Assembly: GCA_016875195.1 (NCBI GenBank)
Contig: VGRY01000013.1
Coordinates: forward strand, 1-64,000
DNA length: 64,000 nt
Direction of reading: 5' to 3'
From: Deltaproteobacteria bacterium
GTDB taxonomy: Bacteria > Desulfobacterota > BSN033 > UBA1163
The translations under genes and the position numbers were made by a program. The notes beneath the pieces were generated by a model. The model was given only the letters and a program-made list of their open reading frames with translations, made no database searches and was not told the origin of the DNA. Positions 51,512-58,866 of this stretch are shown here, one piece after another; the stretch's first letter is position 1; each line of letters opens with the position of its first letter.

Positions 51512-51637
51512 TATAGTGAACGACTTAAATAAGTTGACATCCACCATGTGTCATTGCGAACGAAGTGAAGCAATCTCATGGGATTGCCACGTCGCTTCGC
51601 TCATCGCAATGACTACTTTTCAATGTCGTTCACTATA
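51512..51637. mobile_element. MITE-like element with 13-bp terminal inverted repeats
   Basis: TATAGTGAACGAC (51512-51524) and GTCGTTCACTATA (51625-51637) are perfect inverse copies 126 bp apart. The interior has an imperfect palindrome around CATTGCGAACGAAG and CGCTCATCGCAATG. No coding capacity is present. It lies in the 338-bp gene-free stretch 51315-51652, directly before the hemC ribosome site. No target-site duplication is evident. Confidence 0.6.
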
Positions 51638-51652
51638 GTAAAAAGGAGAATT

Positions 51653-52588
51653 ATGAGAAAAATACGCATTGGGACAAGAGGGAGTAAATTGGCGCTCTGG
51701 CAGGCAGAGTGGGTGAAGGAGAGAATCGAGAAACAGACTCCCCAGGTCAAGGTCGAACTTGTCATCATCAAGACCCTTGGGGATAAGATTCTTGATGTCG
51801 CTCTGGCAAAGGTGGGAGGAAAAGGCCTATTCGTGAAAGAGATCGAGGAAGCCTTGCTTGACCAGAGAATCGATATCGCCGTTCACAGCATGAAGGATGT
51901 TCCAACGAAACTGGCTGATACCCTTCATATTGCTGCGATCACCGAACGCGAAGACCCAAGGGATGTCATGATTTCTAATCGCTGGAAACGGTTAGATGAA
52001 TTGCCATTCGAGGCAAAGGTTGGCACAAGCAGTCTCCGCCGTCAGGCACAACTGCTCCATGTGAGGCCTGATTTGAAGATGACAGTATTGAGAGGTAATC
52101 TTGACACACGGTTGAGAAAACTGAGCGAAGAAGGACTTGATGCGATTATTGTTGCCGCAGCAGGCGTCATCCGGCTGGGATTACAACAGAAAATTACCCA
52201 GTACCTGGACTTTGATCTCTGCCTTCCTGCCATGGGGCAGGGGACTTTGGCGCTGGAGTGCAGGCAAGAGGATAACGACATCAATGAGATTCTTAAACCC
52301 CTCAATGCCCCTTATGTTTCCATGACGGTACGGGCCGAGAGGGCTTTTCTCGAAAAACTGGAAGGCGGATGTCAGGTCCCCATCGGGATTTATGGAGAGA
52401 TCCGGAATGGGGCCCTATTATTGAAAGGATTGATAGCCAGCATCGATGGGAAGAAATTAGTAAGCGATGAAATTTCAGGAGATCCCAAAGATCCTGAGTC
52501 TGTCGGTAAAAAGCTCGCAGAAAGGCTTCTTAACTCAGGAGGGAAAGCCATCCTTAAAGAGATCTATGGATCACTTTCCAAAGATTAA
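51653..52588 (+). CDS. hemC: hydroxymethylbilane synthase (porphobilinogen deaminase)
   Basis: The 311-residue protein is full length: IRIGTRGSKLALWQAEWVKE, HSMKDVPTKLAD, KVGTSSLRRQAQLLHVRPDL, RGNLDTRLRKL and LEGGCQVPIGIYG, the last with the cysteine that carries the dipyrromethane cofactor. It polymerises four porphobilinogens in tetrapyrrole synthesis, fitting a heme-rich organism. ATG 51653 has AAAAAGGAG upstream. Confidence 0.96.
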   Translation: MRKIRIGTRGSKLALWQAEWVKERIEKQTPQVKVELVIIKTLGDKILDVALAKVGGKGLFVKEIEEALLDQRIDIAVHSMKDVPTKLADTLHIAAITEREDPRDVMISNRWKRLDELPFEAKVGTSSLRRQAQLLHVRPDLKMTVLRGNLDTRLRKLSEEGLDAIIVAAAGVIRLGLQQKITQYLDFDLCLPAMGQGTLALECRQEDNDINEILKPLNAPYVSMTVRAERAFLEKLEGGCQVPIGIYGEIRNGALLLKGLIASIDGKKLVSDEISGDPKDPESVGKKLAERLLNSGGKAILKEIYGSLSKD

Positions 52589-52592
52589 TGCA

Positions 52593-52622
52593 CCCAGAGG
52601 AAAAGTATAACCTTCCTCCGGG
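52593..52622. terminator. hairpin between hemC and pilY1
   Basis: CCC-A-GAGGAA (52593-52602) pairs with TTCCTC-C-GGG (52613-52622) around a 10-nt loop with one mismatch. No T-tract follows on either strand, so the terminator role for the convergent genes is uncertain. Confidence 0.45.
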
Positions 52623-52656
52623 CGTCTGGTGATCGTCCTGTCCGCTTTTGATGGAG

Positions 52657-53106
52657 TTACCTTATAACCTCCCGCCAGTAAAGGAGCGATTTTCCTTTTT
52701 CAGAAGTAAATGCCTCCTGTGAAAACACCTGGCTGTTTGTCGTCCCGACGATCAGCGATGTTTTCCCGTTCATCTTGGTCGAGAGAACGGGGTTGGAGGG
52801 AACTCCCTGGCCGATCTTTTTGAAACGCTGAGCGGAGGGCGTTCCCTGTAAGTCGGCTAAGTCATCGACGTTTAACGCTCCGCCGCCGGTGTCATATTTC
52901 AAAATATAGAGCCTAGCGTCTCCCTCGATGGAGCAGCCCGTGGCATTGCCTTTATAGGCATAAGTGGTAAAATAGACGAGATTATTAAAAACCACCGGCC
53001 TTGCCAGCACTTTCTCCACCAGTTGGGCCGAATGCTCCAGGATATAATACCACCCCTTTTTAGCCGGGTTGACGACGAAGGTATTGATTGAGCTGATTTC
53101 CTGCAA
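52657..53106 (-). CDS. pilY1: C-terminal part of PilY1-like protein, separated by a frameshift
   Basis: This 149-codon frame continues the beta-propeller end of PilY1: FVVNPAKKGWYYILEHSAQL, SVEGD-like SIEGDARLYILKYD, then GKTSLIVGTTNSQVF near the end. The upstream frame (to 55712) reads this stretch in the wrong frame and ends in junk. One extra T in the AATTG run near 53105 on the minus strand would join both into one protein of about 1018 residues with the reading KNLQEISS. It may be a real mutation, phase variation or an assembly error. Confidence 0.8.
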   Translation of the reverse strand: MQEISSINTFVVNPAKKGWYYILEHSAQLVEKVLARPVVFNNLVYFTTYAYKGNATGCSIEGDARLYILKYDTGGGALNVDDLADLQGTPSAQRFKKIGQGVPSNPVLSTKMNGKTSLIVGTTNSQVFSQEAFTSEKGKSLLYWREVIR

Positions 53107-55712
53107 TTCTTGATTCTCCCTCCGGGGTAGACGCCCACGCCGTCGTCCTTCACGGCATAGAAGTACTCCGCAGGGTTGGTCGTATCCGTGGGATTTTCAC
53201 GGTCTCCTGTCCCGAAGTAAACCCAGGGTTTTCTGTATTCGTCAAAGGCGACAGCGGCCTGATAAAAGACAGGGTGTTTTTCTGAATTGGAAGCTGGAGG
53301 TTCGGTCAACCTTTTTGCACTCCAGAGCGTTTCGCTTACCTTATTGATGGGGTCGAAGACGACGTCGAAGGCCCACATTTGTCCGGCCATGTCGCCGATA
53401 TAGACCCTATCCACATACCCATCCGCGTTCAGATCTGTCATCGTGGGAGGAGCGACCAACGCATAAGTCATGTATTTTCGTTGATCGGTGTTATCATAAG
53501 TGGTCGATGGGTCGCTGGAGTATTCCCAGATGGCGTTTCCGGTCTTAAGGTCGATTACAAAGAAGGCTCTTCCGATCGTGGCTTTGTTCGATTTTGTCTC
53601 GCTGGGGTCGAAGCCTCCTCCGATGAAGGCGACCCACCTTTCGTAAAGCTGATTTCCAGTCCCTGGATTGTGTTCAATTTTTACCTTTCCGATGGCCGGT
53701 TCGGACCAGCTCTGTCCGACTTTCGCAAGGGTGGCCGAATCATTGGAAAGAGGGAATTCCCAGAGGAACACGGGGTTCAACGTATCGGTGATGTCAAGGG
53801 CGAAATACTGCTTTCCTCCCTTTCTCAACCCGCAGACCAGGATGGTCCTCCACTCGCTTTCGCTCTTTGTCGTGTCAGTCATGCTGCTATGGATCCACAC
53901 ATCCGAGACCTTGGGAGACGAATCGACATAGTATGCATGGGGGTTGCCCGGCAGCATCAGCTTCAATGTTTTCAGGACGGACGGCGGGATAAAGGCCCAC
54001 ACCTCGACTCCGGTCGCGGCATTAAAGGCATGAAGCATCCCGTCATTGGATCCGACGATGATGACCTTAGTCCGGTTCTTTTGCGTTTCGTAGAACCCTC
54101 CCGGTCCGCTGTATCCTTCGGCCTCAAAGTACTTGTTGGGAGCCCCAACGACTACCCCGTTGGAATGGAAGATGTCTCCCAGTTTCCAGAGCCTTTCCTC
54201 GTTTCCGGTCCATGTTTCGCTGTTATTGGCGTTGAAAGCATCGATCCCGCGGATGTGTTTGATGAGGTTTGCCCGGTCCGTATCCGATGAAACGTCAAGA
54301 TCGGCGTTTGTGATATTATTGTAGGTAAACTCCGTCAATGAGTTATTCTTATAAGTATAGATTCTTCTTGCGCTTGGAGAAACTTGATTCAATTTTTCGA
54401 TCGCATCCCAGACGAGGTTGGCATTGAGAGGATTGCCATCCGCATCCACGGGAAAGGTCCCGTCCGGGTTGAGGGTGTAGGCTTTCAGGTTACCCCTCCA
54501 GAACCGGGTGTCGTTCGGAATGAAGGAGGAGACATAACCCATCTCCTGGTCCATGATTCGAACGAGTGGAATGGTGGGTGCTGTGAAGGAGTAAGCCTTT
54601 TCCTGGATATATTTAAGGATTGTGGTCAGAGAATTAGCCAGCTCTACGGCATCCTGCGCCAGGAAGGCATATCCGGAAAGGCCGGCTTCACCCGGATCGT
54701 TGGAATTGGCGTAATAATGGAGTCCATCCCCGTCAATATCGTGTTGGAGCTCGTCCGAGTCTTGGCAGCTTGTCACAAGAGATGGATTGTATCCCTGTAG
54801 ATTGCCCGTGTTAGAAATTTTTGGATTGTCAGTACCTCCGAACTTGGCAGCCCAGTTAAGCGTGTTCTTCAGAAAGTGGGGCATGTCCCCGCCAAAACCT
54901 ACCACAAAGACGTTGTATCCGGCATCGGCAAGCGCTTTGGCTTTGGCCACGGTCTCCCGTCTCCTCTTGTAGTCTCCAGGCTGGTTAATGGTCCCGGTCC
55001 CTCCGCAAGCCAGGGTGTCCTCTCCGTCCGTGATCAGGATTACAAATTTTTTCCGGCATGCGGCTGCTGTATCGCCCGATTTAGAATCCTCTATGTATTT
55101 TTTAGCTTCCATTAAAGAATAAGCAAGGGCTGTCCCGCCGCTGTTCGTTTCACCCTGAACTGCCGTATTGATCTGATTGTAGGCAGTGTTGAAGTCTTTG
55201 ATCTTGGTGTTGCAACCGCTGTTGTAATCGGCTCCGGTGTCGCTGCCGCAATTCCAGAACCTCATGTAGCCAAACCTGACGTTTAAAAGTGCTTCATCCT
55301 GAGAATTGATGCTCCCGCTGTTGTTGTGGTCAAGTACATCTCTGATGACCCTTTTGGCAATCGCCAGACGGCTGCAATCCGTCGTGCTTCCCGCCCTGGA
55401 AGTCTTATAGTAGGGGTCGGTGCATGCGGATCCGCTCCATTTCGGCCATCCGGATGACCTCGTGTTGCAATTCTTGCTGCGGCCCGGACCGGGACTTCCG
55501 TAATAGGGCACGTCATTGCCGCAAGTCTCAGCGTCGGCAATATACAGGGTTTCTCCCTGTGGGGGCAGTCCCATGCTGCCGGAAAGGTCGAGTGTAATTA
55601 AAACGTCCGGGGCGACCTGGATCATAAAGAGCTCCGTATCATCGGCGTAGAGGAGCTGGCCCCCCAGGCCTGTCACAGTTACCATCAATAGTGCAAGAAT
55701 CAATCGTTTCAT
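52899..55712 (-). CDS. pilY1: PilY1-like type IV pilus tip-associated protein (frameshifted at 3' end)
   Basis: The protein has a signal peptide (LILALLMVTVTGLGGQLLYA) and a von Willebrand A domain (VLITLDLSGSMG, the MIDAS Asp-x-Ser-x-Ser, later FVILITDGEDTLACGG). The PilY1 C-terminal beta-propeller domain (VIIVGSNDGMLHAFNAATGV) follows, with a Ca2+-binding-like DLNADGYVDRVYIGD. The start has GGAGGAA. The last 70 residues are out of frame after about 53105; the true end is in the 52657-53106 frame. PilY1 promotes pilus extension and adhesion. It ends the minor-pilin operon pilV-pilW-pilX-pilY1. Confidence 0.9.
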   Translation of the reverse strand: MKRLILALLMVTVTGLGGQLLYADDTELFMIQVAPDVLITLDLSGSMGLPPQGETLYIADAETCGNDVPYYGSPGPGRSKNCNTRSSGWPKWSGSACTDPYYKTSRAGSTTDCSRLAIAKRVIRDVLDHNNSGSINSQDEALLNVRFGYMRFWNCGSDTGADYNSGCNTKIKDFNTAYNQINTAVQGETNSGGTALAYSLMEAKKYIEDSKSGDTAAACRKKFVILITDGEDTLACGGTGTINQPGDYKRRRETVAKAKALADAGYNVFVVGFGGDMPHFLKNTLNWAAKFGGTDNPKISNTGNLQGYNPSLVTSCQDSDELQHDIDGDGLHYYANSNDPGEAGLSGYAFLAQDAVELANSLTTILKYIQEKAYSFTAPTIPLVRIMDQEMGYVSSFIPNDTRFWRGNLKAYTLNPDGTFPVDADGNPLNANLVWDAIEKLNQVSPSARRIYTYKNNSLTEFTYNNITNADLDVSSDTDRANLIKHIRGIDAFNANNSETWTGNEERLWKLGDIFHSNGVVVGAPNKYFEAEGYSGPGGFYETQKNRTKVIIVGSNDGMLHAFNAATGVEVWAFIPPSVLKTLKLMLPGNPHAYYVDSSPKVSDVWIHSSMTDTTKSESEWRTILVCGLRKGGKQYFALDITDTLNPVFLWEFPLSNDSATLAKVGQSWSEPAIGKVKIEHNPGTGNQLYERWVAFIGGGFDPSETKSNKATIGRAFFVIDLKTGNAIWEYSSDPSTTYDNTDQRKYMTYALVAPPTMTDLNADGYVDRVYIGDMAGQMWAFDVVFDPINKVSETLWSAKRLTEPPASNSEKHPVFYQAAVAFDEYRKPWVYFGTGDRENPTDTTNPAEYFYAVKDDGVGVYPGGRIKNCRKSAQSIPSSSTRLKRGGIISWSIRPNWWRKCWQGRWFLIISSILPLMPIKAMPRAAPSRETLGSIF

Positions 55713-55764
55713 CTTTTTCCTCCGTTAAAATTAATATTGCAAAAACAAATAATTTATTTCATTG

Positions 55765-55848
55765 CCTAATTCGAGATTCCGAAACAAGTTCGGAATGACA
55801 TACTTTTTCTTGTCATGCTGAAATTCTTTCAGCATCTCATTTGTTGCA
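55765..55848. repeat. double-palindrome intergenic repeat (copy of the 9801-9905 type)
   Basis: ATTCCGAA/TTCGGAAT and ATGCTGAAA/TTTCAGCAT lie in tandem within the gap between pilX and pilY1. Both units occur, in the other order, at 9801-9905. Confidence 0.7.
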
Positions 55849-56292
55849 TTAATTATTGTAGGAGGTTCCGGCGGGGTAGGGCCCAAGTAATATTTGAGCC
55901 TCGACCTCCTTTAGTGCACCGAAGGAGGATCCCGTTGCGGAAACCTGAAATCGTTTGAACTCAAAGCTCGTTTCATAACCCGATTTGAGCGCTAACCCCA
56001 AACTTATTGAAGGTTGAGGAGAAGCATCGGTTATCCTTCCACTCCTATAAGTCGCATCCGGGCCGATATTTCCTGAGTAAACTGTGAGGTCGGGAATTTT
56101 ATTGATTCCGACCTCCAGCCCTCCTGTTGCAGCATAAAATGCCACGCTCCCCCATCTTTCATTTCCCGAAATTTTTGATTCGAAAATGGTTGTGTTGATC
56201 GAACTTATACCAATAAGGGTTAGAACAAGTAATATGACCAGCGCGATCACCAGGGCCATACCTTTTTGGTCTCCCAAATGCAATTTTTCCAT
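55849..56292 (-). CDS. pilX: PilX-like minor pilin
   Basis: The 147-residue protein has a short charged leader, then GMALVIALVILLVLTLIGIS, the hydrophobic helix of PilX-type pilins, in which the usual prepilin cleavage Gly-Phe is Gly-Met. ERWGSVAFYAATGGLEVGIN fits the PilX head start. It follows pilW and precedes pilY1. Confidence 0.85.
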   Translation of the reverse strand: MEKLHLGDQKGMALVIALVILLVLTLIGISSINTTIFESKISGNERWGSVAFYAATGGLEVGINKIPDLTVYSGNIGPDATYRSGRITDASPQPSISLGLALKSGYETSFEFKRFQVSATGSSFGALKEVEAQILLGPYPAGTSYNN

Positions 56293-56307
56293 CGCAATTT
56301 TTCTCCT

Positions 56308-57162
56308 TTAGGGCGAAATACCCATATTCCTTAAATGAATGTTTGAAGCGATTTCTCTCCTCCGGTAACCATCAGTCCCTTTTAATTCAGGGTCTGACAT
56401 TGCTGTTCTTGCCATCAAACTGGCCCGGATGACGCGAATAGCGGGAGGGTTCACCGTTGGATTTCCATCGCCATCGAAGGTTGCAAATTGAAGATTCTCA
56501 ATATGTTCTGCCTGTGGTTGTGGCCCACCTCCAAGATTTTCATCTCTTAATAGAGTGGGGATACCATCGACGACTGCCACTTGGTAACTCAGTGCCTTTA
56601 TAGTAAAAACAGATGTCCCAACGAGATGATTGAAGAGAAGCGTCCCGTTAAGAGTAATGGTTCTGGTGCCGTTATCGATGGAGGTAATGGTGTGACTCTC
56701 CAACCCTCCAATGCAGATATATCGCCGGTTGCCCGTGTCGAACAGGGGGTTGCCATGTGTATCCGTCAGGGTTGAGACCACGACCTGATTTTGCCCGGCC
56801 GTAGTTGCATTCGTCAGGGTGGCGGTTCCTCCGGTTGCATAAACAATAGTAAGCGCTCCAGCAGTCGGGGTATTCACATTGATCGCGTTGTTGAATGTGT
56901 TTCCAGCAATAGTGACAGGCAGTACCATGGAGAGATTACCAAATCCTGCCATTCTGATTTCTGTCATCATTCGATTGATCGCTATTCTCATGTTTTGCTG
57001 CATATCGACGACTTGCTCCTGGACCACATAGGTCTTTTGTTGACCGATGAAAGTTCGATAGATAATGGCAATAAGACCAGCGGTGATCACCAGAGCGACC
57101 AGCAATTCGATGAGAGTAATTCCATTCTGTTTTTTTATTATTTTTTTCATATCACTTCTCAT
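56308..57162 (-). CDS. pilW: PilW-like minor pilin
   Basis: The 284-residue protein has a prepilin leader ending KKQNG followed by ITLIELLVALVITAGLIAII. GQQKTYVVQEQVVDMQQNMR and MTEIRMAGFG are typical PilW stretches. ATG 57162 overlaps the TGA of pilV, so the longer frame to 57213 is unlikely. Confidence 0.87.
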   Translation of the reverse strand: MRSDMKKIIKKQNGITLIELLVALVITAGLIAIIYRTFIGQQKTYVVQEQVVDMQQNMRIAINRMMTEIRMAGFGNLSMVLPVTIAGNTFNNAINVNTPTAGALTIVYATGGTATLTNATTAGQNQVVVSTLTDTHGNPLFDTGNRRYICIGGLESHTITSIDNGTRTITLNGTLLFNHLVGTSVFTIKALSYQVAVVDGIPTLLRDENLGGGPQPQAEHIENLQFATFDGDGNPTVNPPAIRVIRASLMARTAMSDPELKGTDGYRRREIASNIHLRNMGISP

Positions 57163-57521
57163 ATTGCCCTCATTGTAGAAATGGTAATGCTGCGATCTAC
57201 CCCATCGTTCCATCTCACAATGTAGTTGATGAGTCTTCCATCGGCTGTGTTTGCCACCGTATAAGACCGATTGAAAGCTACCCCTGCGTAGGTCTGGGGG
57301 CCTTCATTGTAGTTTCCGACTTGCAGTTCAGTCGCCGTCAGCGGAAGATTGTTCAGAAACTCCATCCGGTCCTGGGCCACATAACTTGCTTCGGTGATAT
57401 TCTTGCTAAAGAAATTCCCACGGACGGAAGTGATCTGCAATCCAGCTATGGCTAAAAGACCAACCGCCAGAATAACAAGGCCTACAAGCACTTCAAGAAG
57501 CGTAAACCCTTTTTTGTTCAT
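57159..57521 (-). CDS. pilV: PilV-like minor pilin
   Basis: The 120-residue protein has the prepilin leader MNKKG followed by FTLLEVLVGLVILAVGLLAI with the conserved Glu5. SKNITEASYVAQDRMEFLNN matches PilV. It is the first gene of the minor-pilin operon pilV-pilW-pilX-pilY1. A fimT/pilE gene is absent from this set. Confidence 0.9.
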   Translation of the reverse strand: MNKKGFTLLEVLVGLVILAVGLLAIAGLQITSVRGNFFSKNITEASYVAQDRMEFLNNLPLTATELQVGNYNEGPQTYAGVAFNRSYTVANTADGRLINYIVRWNDGVDRSITISTMRAI

Positions 57522-57722
57522 ATCTGTCTCCCCAAAATGAATTCATGTATTTGTTTTTAGGTTATATGCATACTCGATGCCAAATGACCAATGTTTGCAT
57601 AACATATTGTAGTTACTTGAAAATATATGTTTTTTAATTATTTAATAAGATGTATACTGAGCAAAAATTGGCATGTCGACTTTGAACTAATTTAATACCA
57701 AATCCCGAAACCCCGGTTTTAC

Positions 57723-57750
57723 AAAAAGTAAATTTCTCCTTTACTTTTTG
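57723..57750. terminator. hairpin at the start of the FrhB-like gene
   Basis: AAAAAGTAAA and TTTACTTTTT form a 10-bp stem with a short loop in the 226-bp gap 57522-57747, overlapping the TTG that opens the longest FrhB-like frame. It may stop transcripts of either strand. No other structure is seen in the rest of this AT-rich gap, which should hold the divergent promoters of pilV and this operon. Confidence 0.45.
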
Positions 57751-58866
57751 AAAGGGTTGTATTATAGCGAGTTTAAGGTCAATTTCGATAGAGACGAATT
57801 CGAGATGAATAAGGGGCTTAAAGGTTTAGAAGAGAGAGTGTTATCGCAAGGTCTCTGCGTTTCATGCGGTGCCTGCCTCTCGCTCTGTCCCTACCTTCGT
57901 TCCTGGCAGGGAAGGGTGGTAAAGCTTCACGATTGCGGCCTTGATGAGGGACGTTGTTTTGCCTATTGCCCGAAAGCGGAGATTGACCTCGAAAGAATCG
58001 ATCATAAAGAGATTAACCAAAAATACAAAAAAATTGAGATGGGACCCGTGAAAAAAGTTTTGATGGTTAGGGCAAAGGGCACTATCTGGGCAAAAAAGGC
58101 TCAGAGTGGAGGAGTGGTTTCAGCGCTTATTGACTTTGCTCTCGGAAAGAAGGCCATTGATGCTGCGATTTTAACGCAGAGGGAGACGGATATCCTACCT
58201 GGAGGTCGAATTGTCAGGAATCGTGAGGACATTTTAACCTGTGCCGGATCGAGTTATATTTCTGGACCAACCCTCGAAGCACTTCATAAAGGTCTCTGGC
58301 AGGGAGAAGAGAAGATCGGAGTGGTGGGTCTTCCCTGTCAGGCACTCGCCCTTACAAGGATGAGGTCTTCTTCACTTGAGAAAAGAACGCCTGTTGATAA
58401 AGTAGAGTTGGTTATCGGTCTTTTCTGCACCTGGGCCCTCGAATATGAACAATTTAGCACTTTTTTAAAGGGAAAATTGGGACAATCACCTATCCATAAA
58501 TTGGAAATTACTCCGCCTCCTGAAAGGCTTCTTAAGGTTTATACCAATGGTCAGTTGCATCCCCTTCCCATTGATGAGATCCGGCCTTTCATCCGGAAGG
58601 GTTGTCATGTGTGTTCAGATATGACGGCTGAGTTCTCGGATATTTCTGCAGGTACAGTTGAAGGGATTGAGGGATGGAATACGGTGATCATCAGGTCCGA
58701 TCGAGGGGAAGCACTTTTTAAAGAGGCTGAAGAGGAAGGTATCATCGAATGTCAATTGTTACCGGAGGATCATTTGGAACATCTTAAGGAAGCATCCCTC
58801 CTCAAGAAAGAGCGGGCGATTAACAATATCAGAGAAAGAGAGCAATCAAGAGGCAAGAGCAGATGA
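57748..58866 (+). CDS. FrhB/FdhB-like F420- or flavin-type oxidoreductase subunit with ferredoxin motifs
   Basis: The protein (372 residues from TTG 57748, or 353 from ATG 57805) has an N-terminal CVSCGACLSLC motif and a second Cys group CGLDEGRCFAYCPK. The FrhB domain follows (KKAQSGGVVSALIDFALGKK, VGLPCQALALTRM, FIRKGCHVCSDMTAEFSDIS). FrhB proteins carry FAD and Fe-S and move electrons from F420 or ferredoxin. The stop overlaps the start of iorA (ATGA), so this is its likely partner. The start is not settled since no clear ribosome site is visible. Confidence 0.82.
   Translation: MKGLYYSEFKVNFDRDEFEMNKGLKGLEERVLSQGLCVSCGACLSLCPYLRSWQGRVVKLHDCGLDEGRCFAYCPKAEIDLERIDHKEINQKYKKIEMGPVKKVLMVRAKGTIWAKKAQSGGVVSALIDFALGKKAIDAAILTQRETDILPGGRIVRNREDILTCAGSSYISGPTLEALHKGLWQGEEKIGVVGLPCQALALTRMRSSSLEKRTPVDKVELVIGLFCTWALEYEQFSTFLKGKLGQSPIHKLEITPPPERLLKVYTNGQLHPLPIDEIRPFIRKGCHVCSDMTAEFSDISAGTVEGIEGWNTVIIRSDRGEALFKEAEEEGIIECQLLPEDHLEHLKEASLLKKERAINNIREREQSRGKSR

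Noticed and set aside
53379-54290. Plus-strand frame of 303 codons
   Set aside because: It is antisense to the PilY1 gene, which has a signal peptide and a VWA domain. The antisense frame has no recognisable domain.
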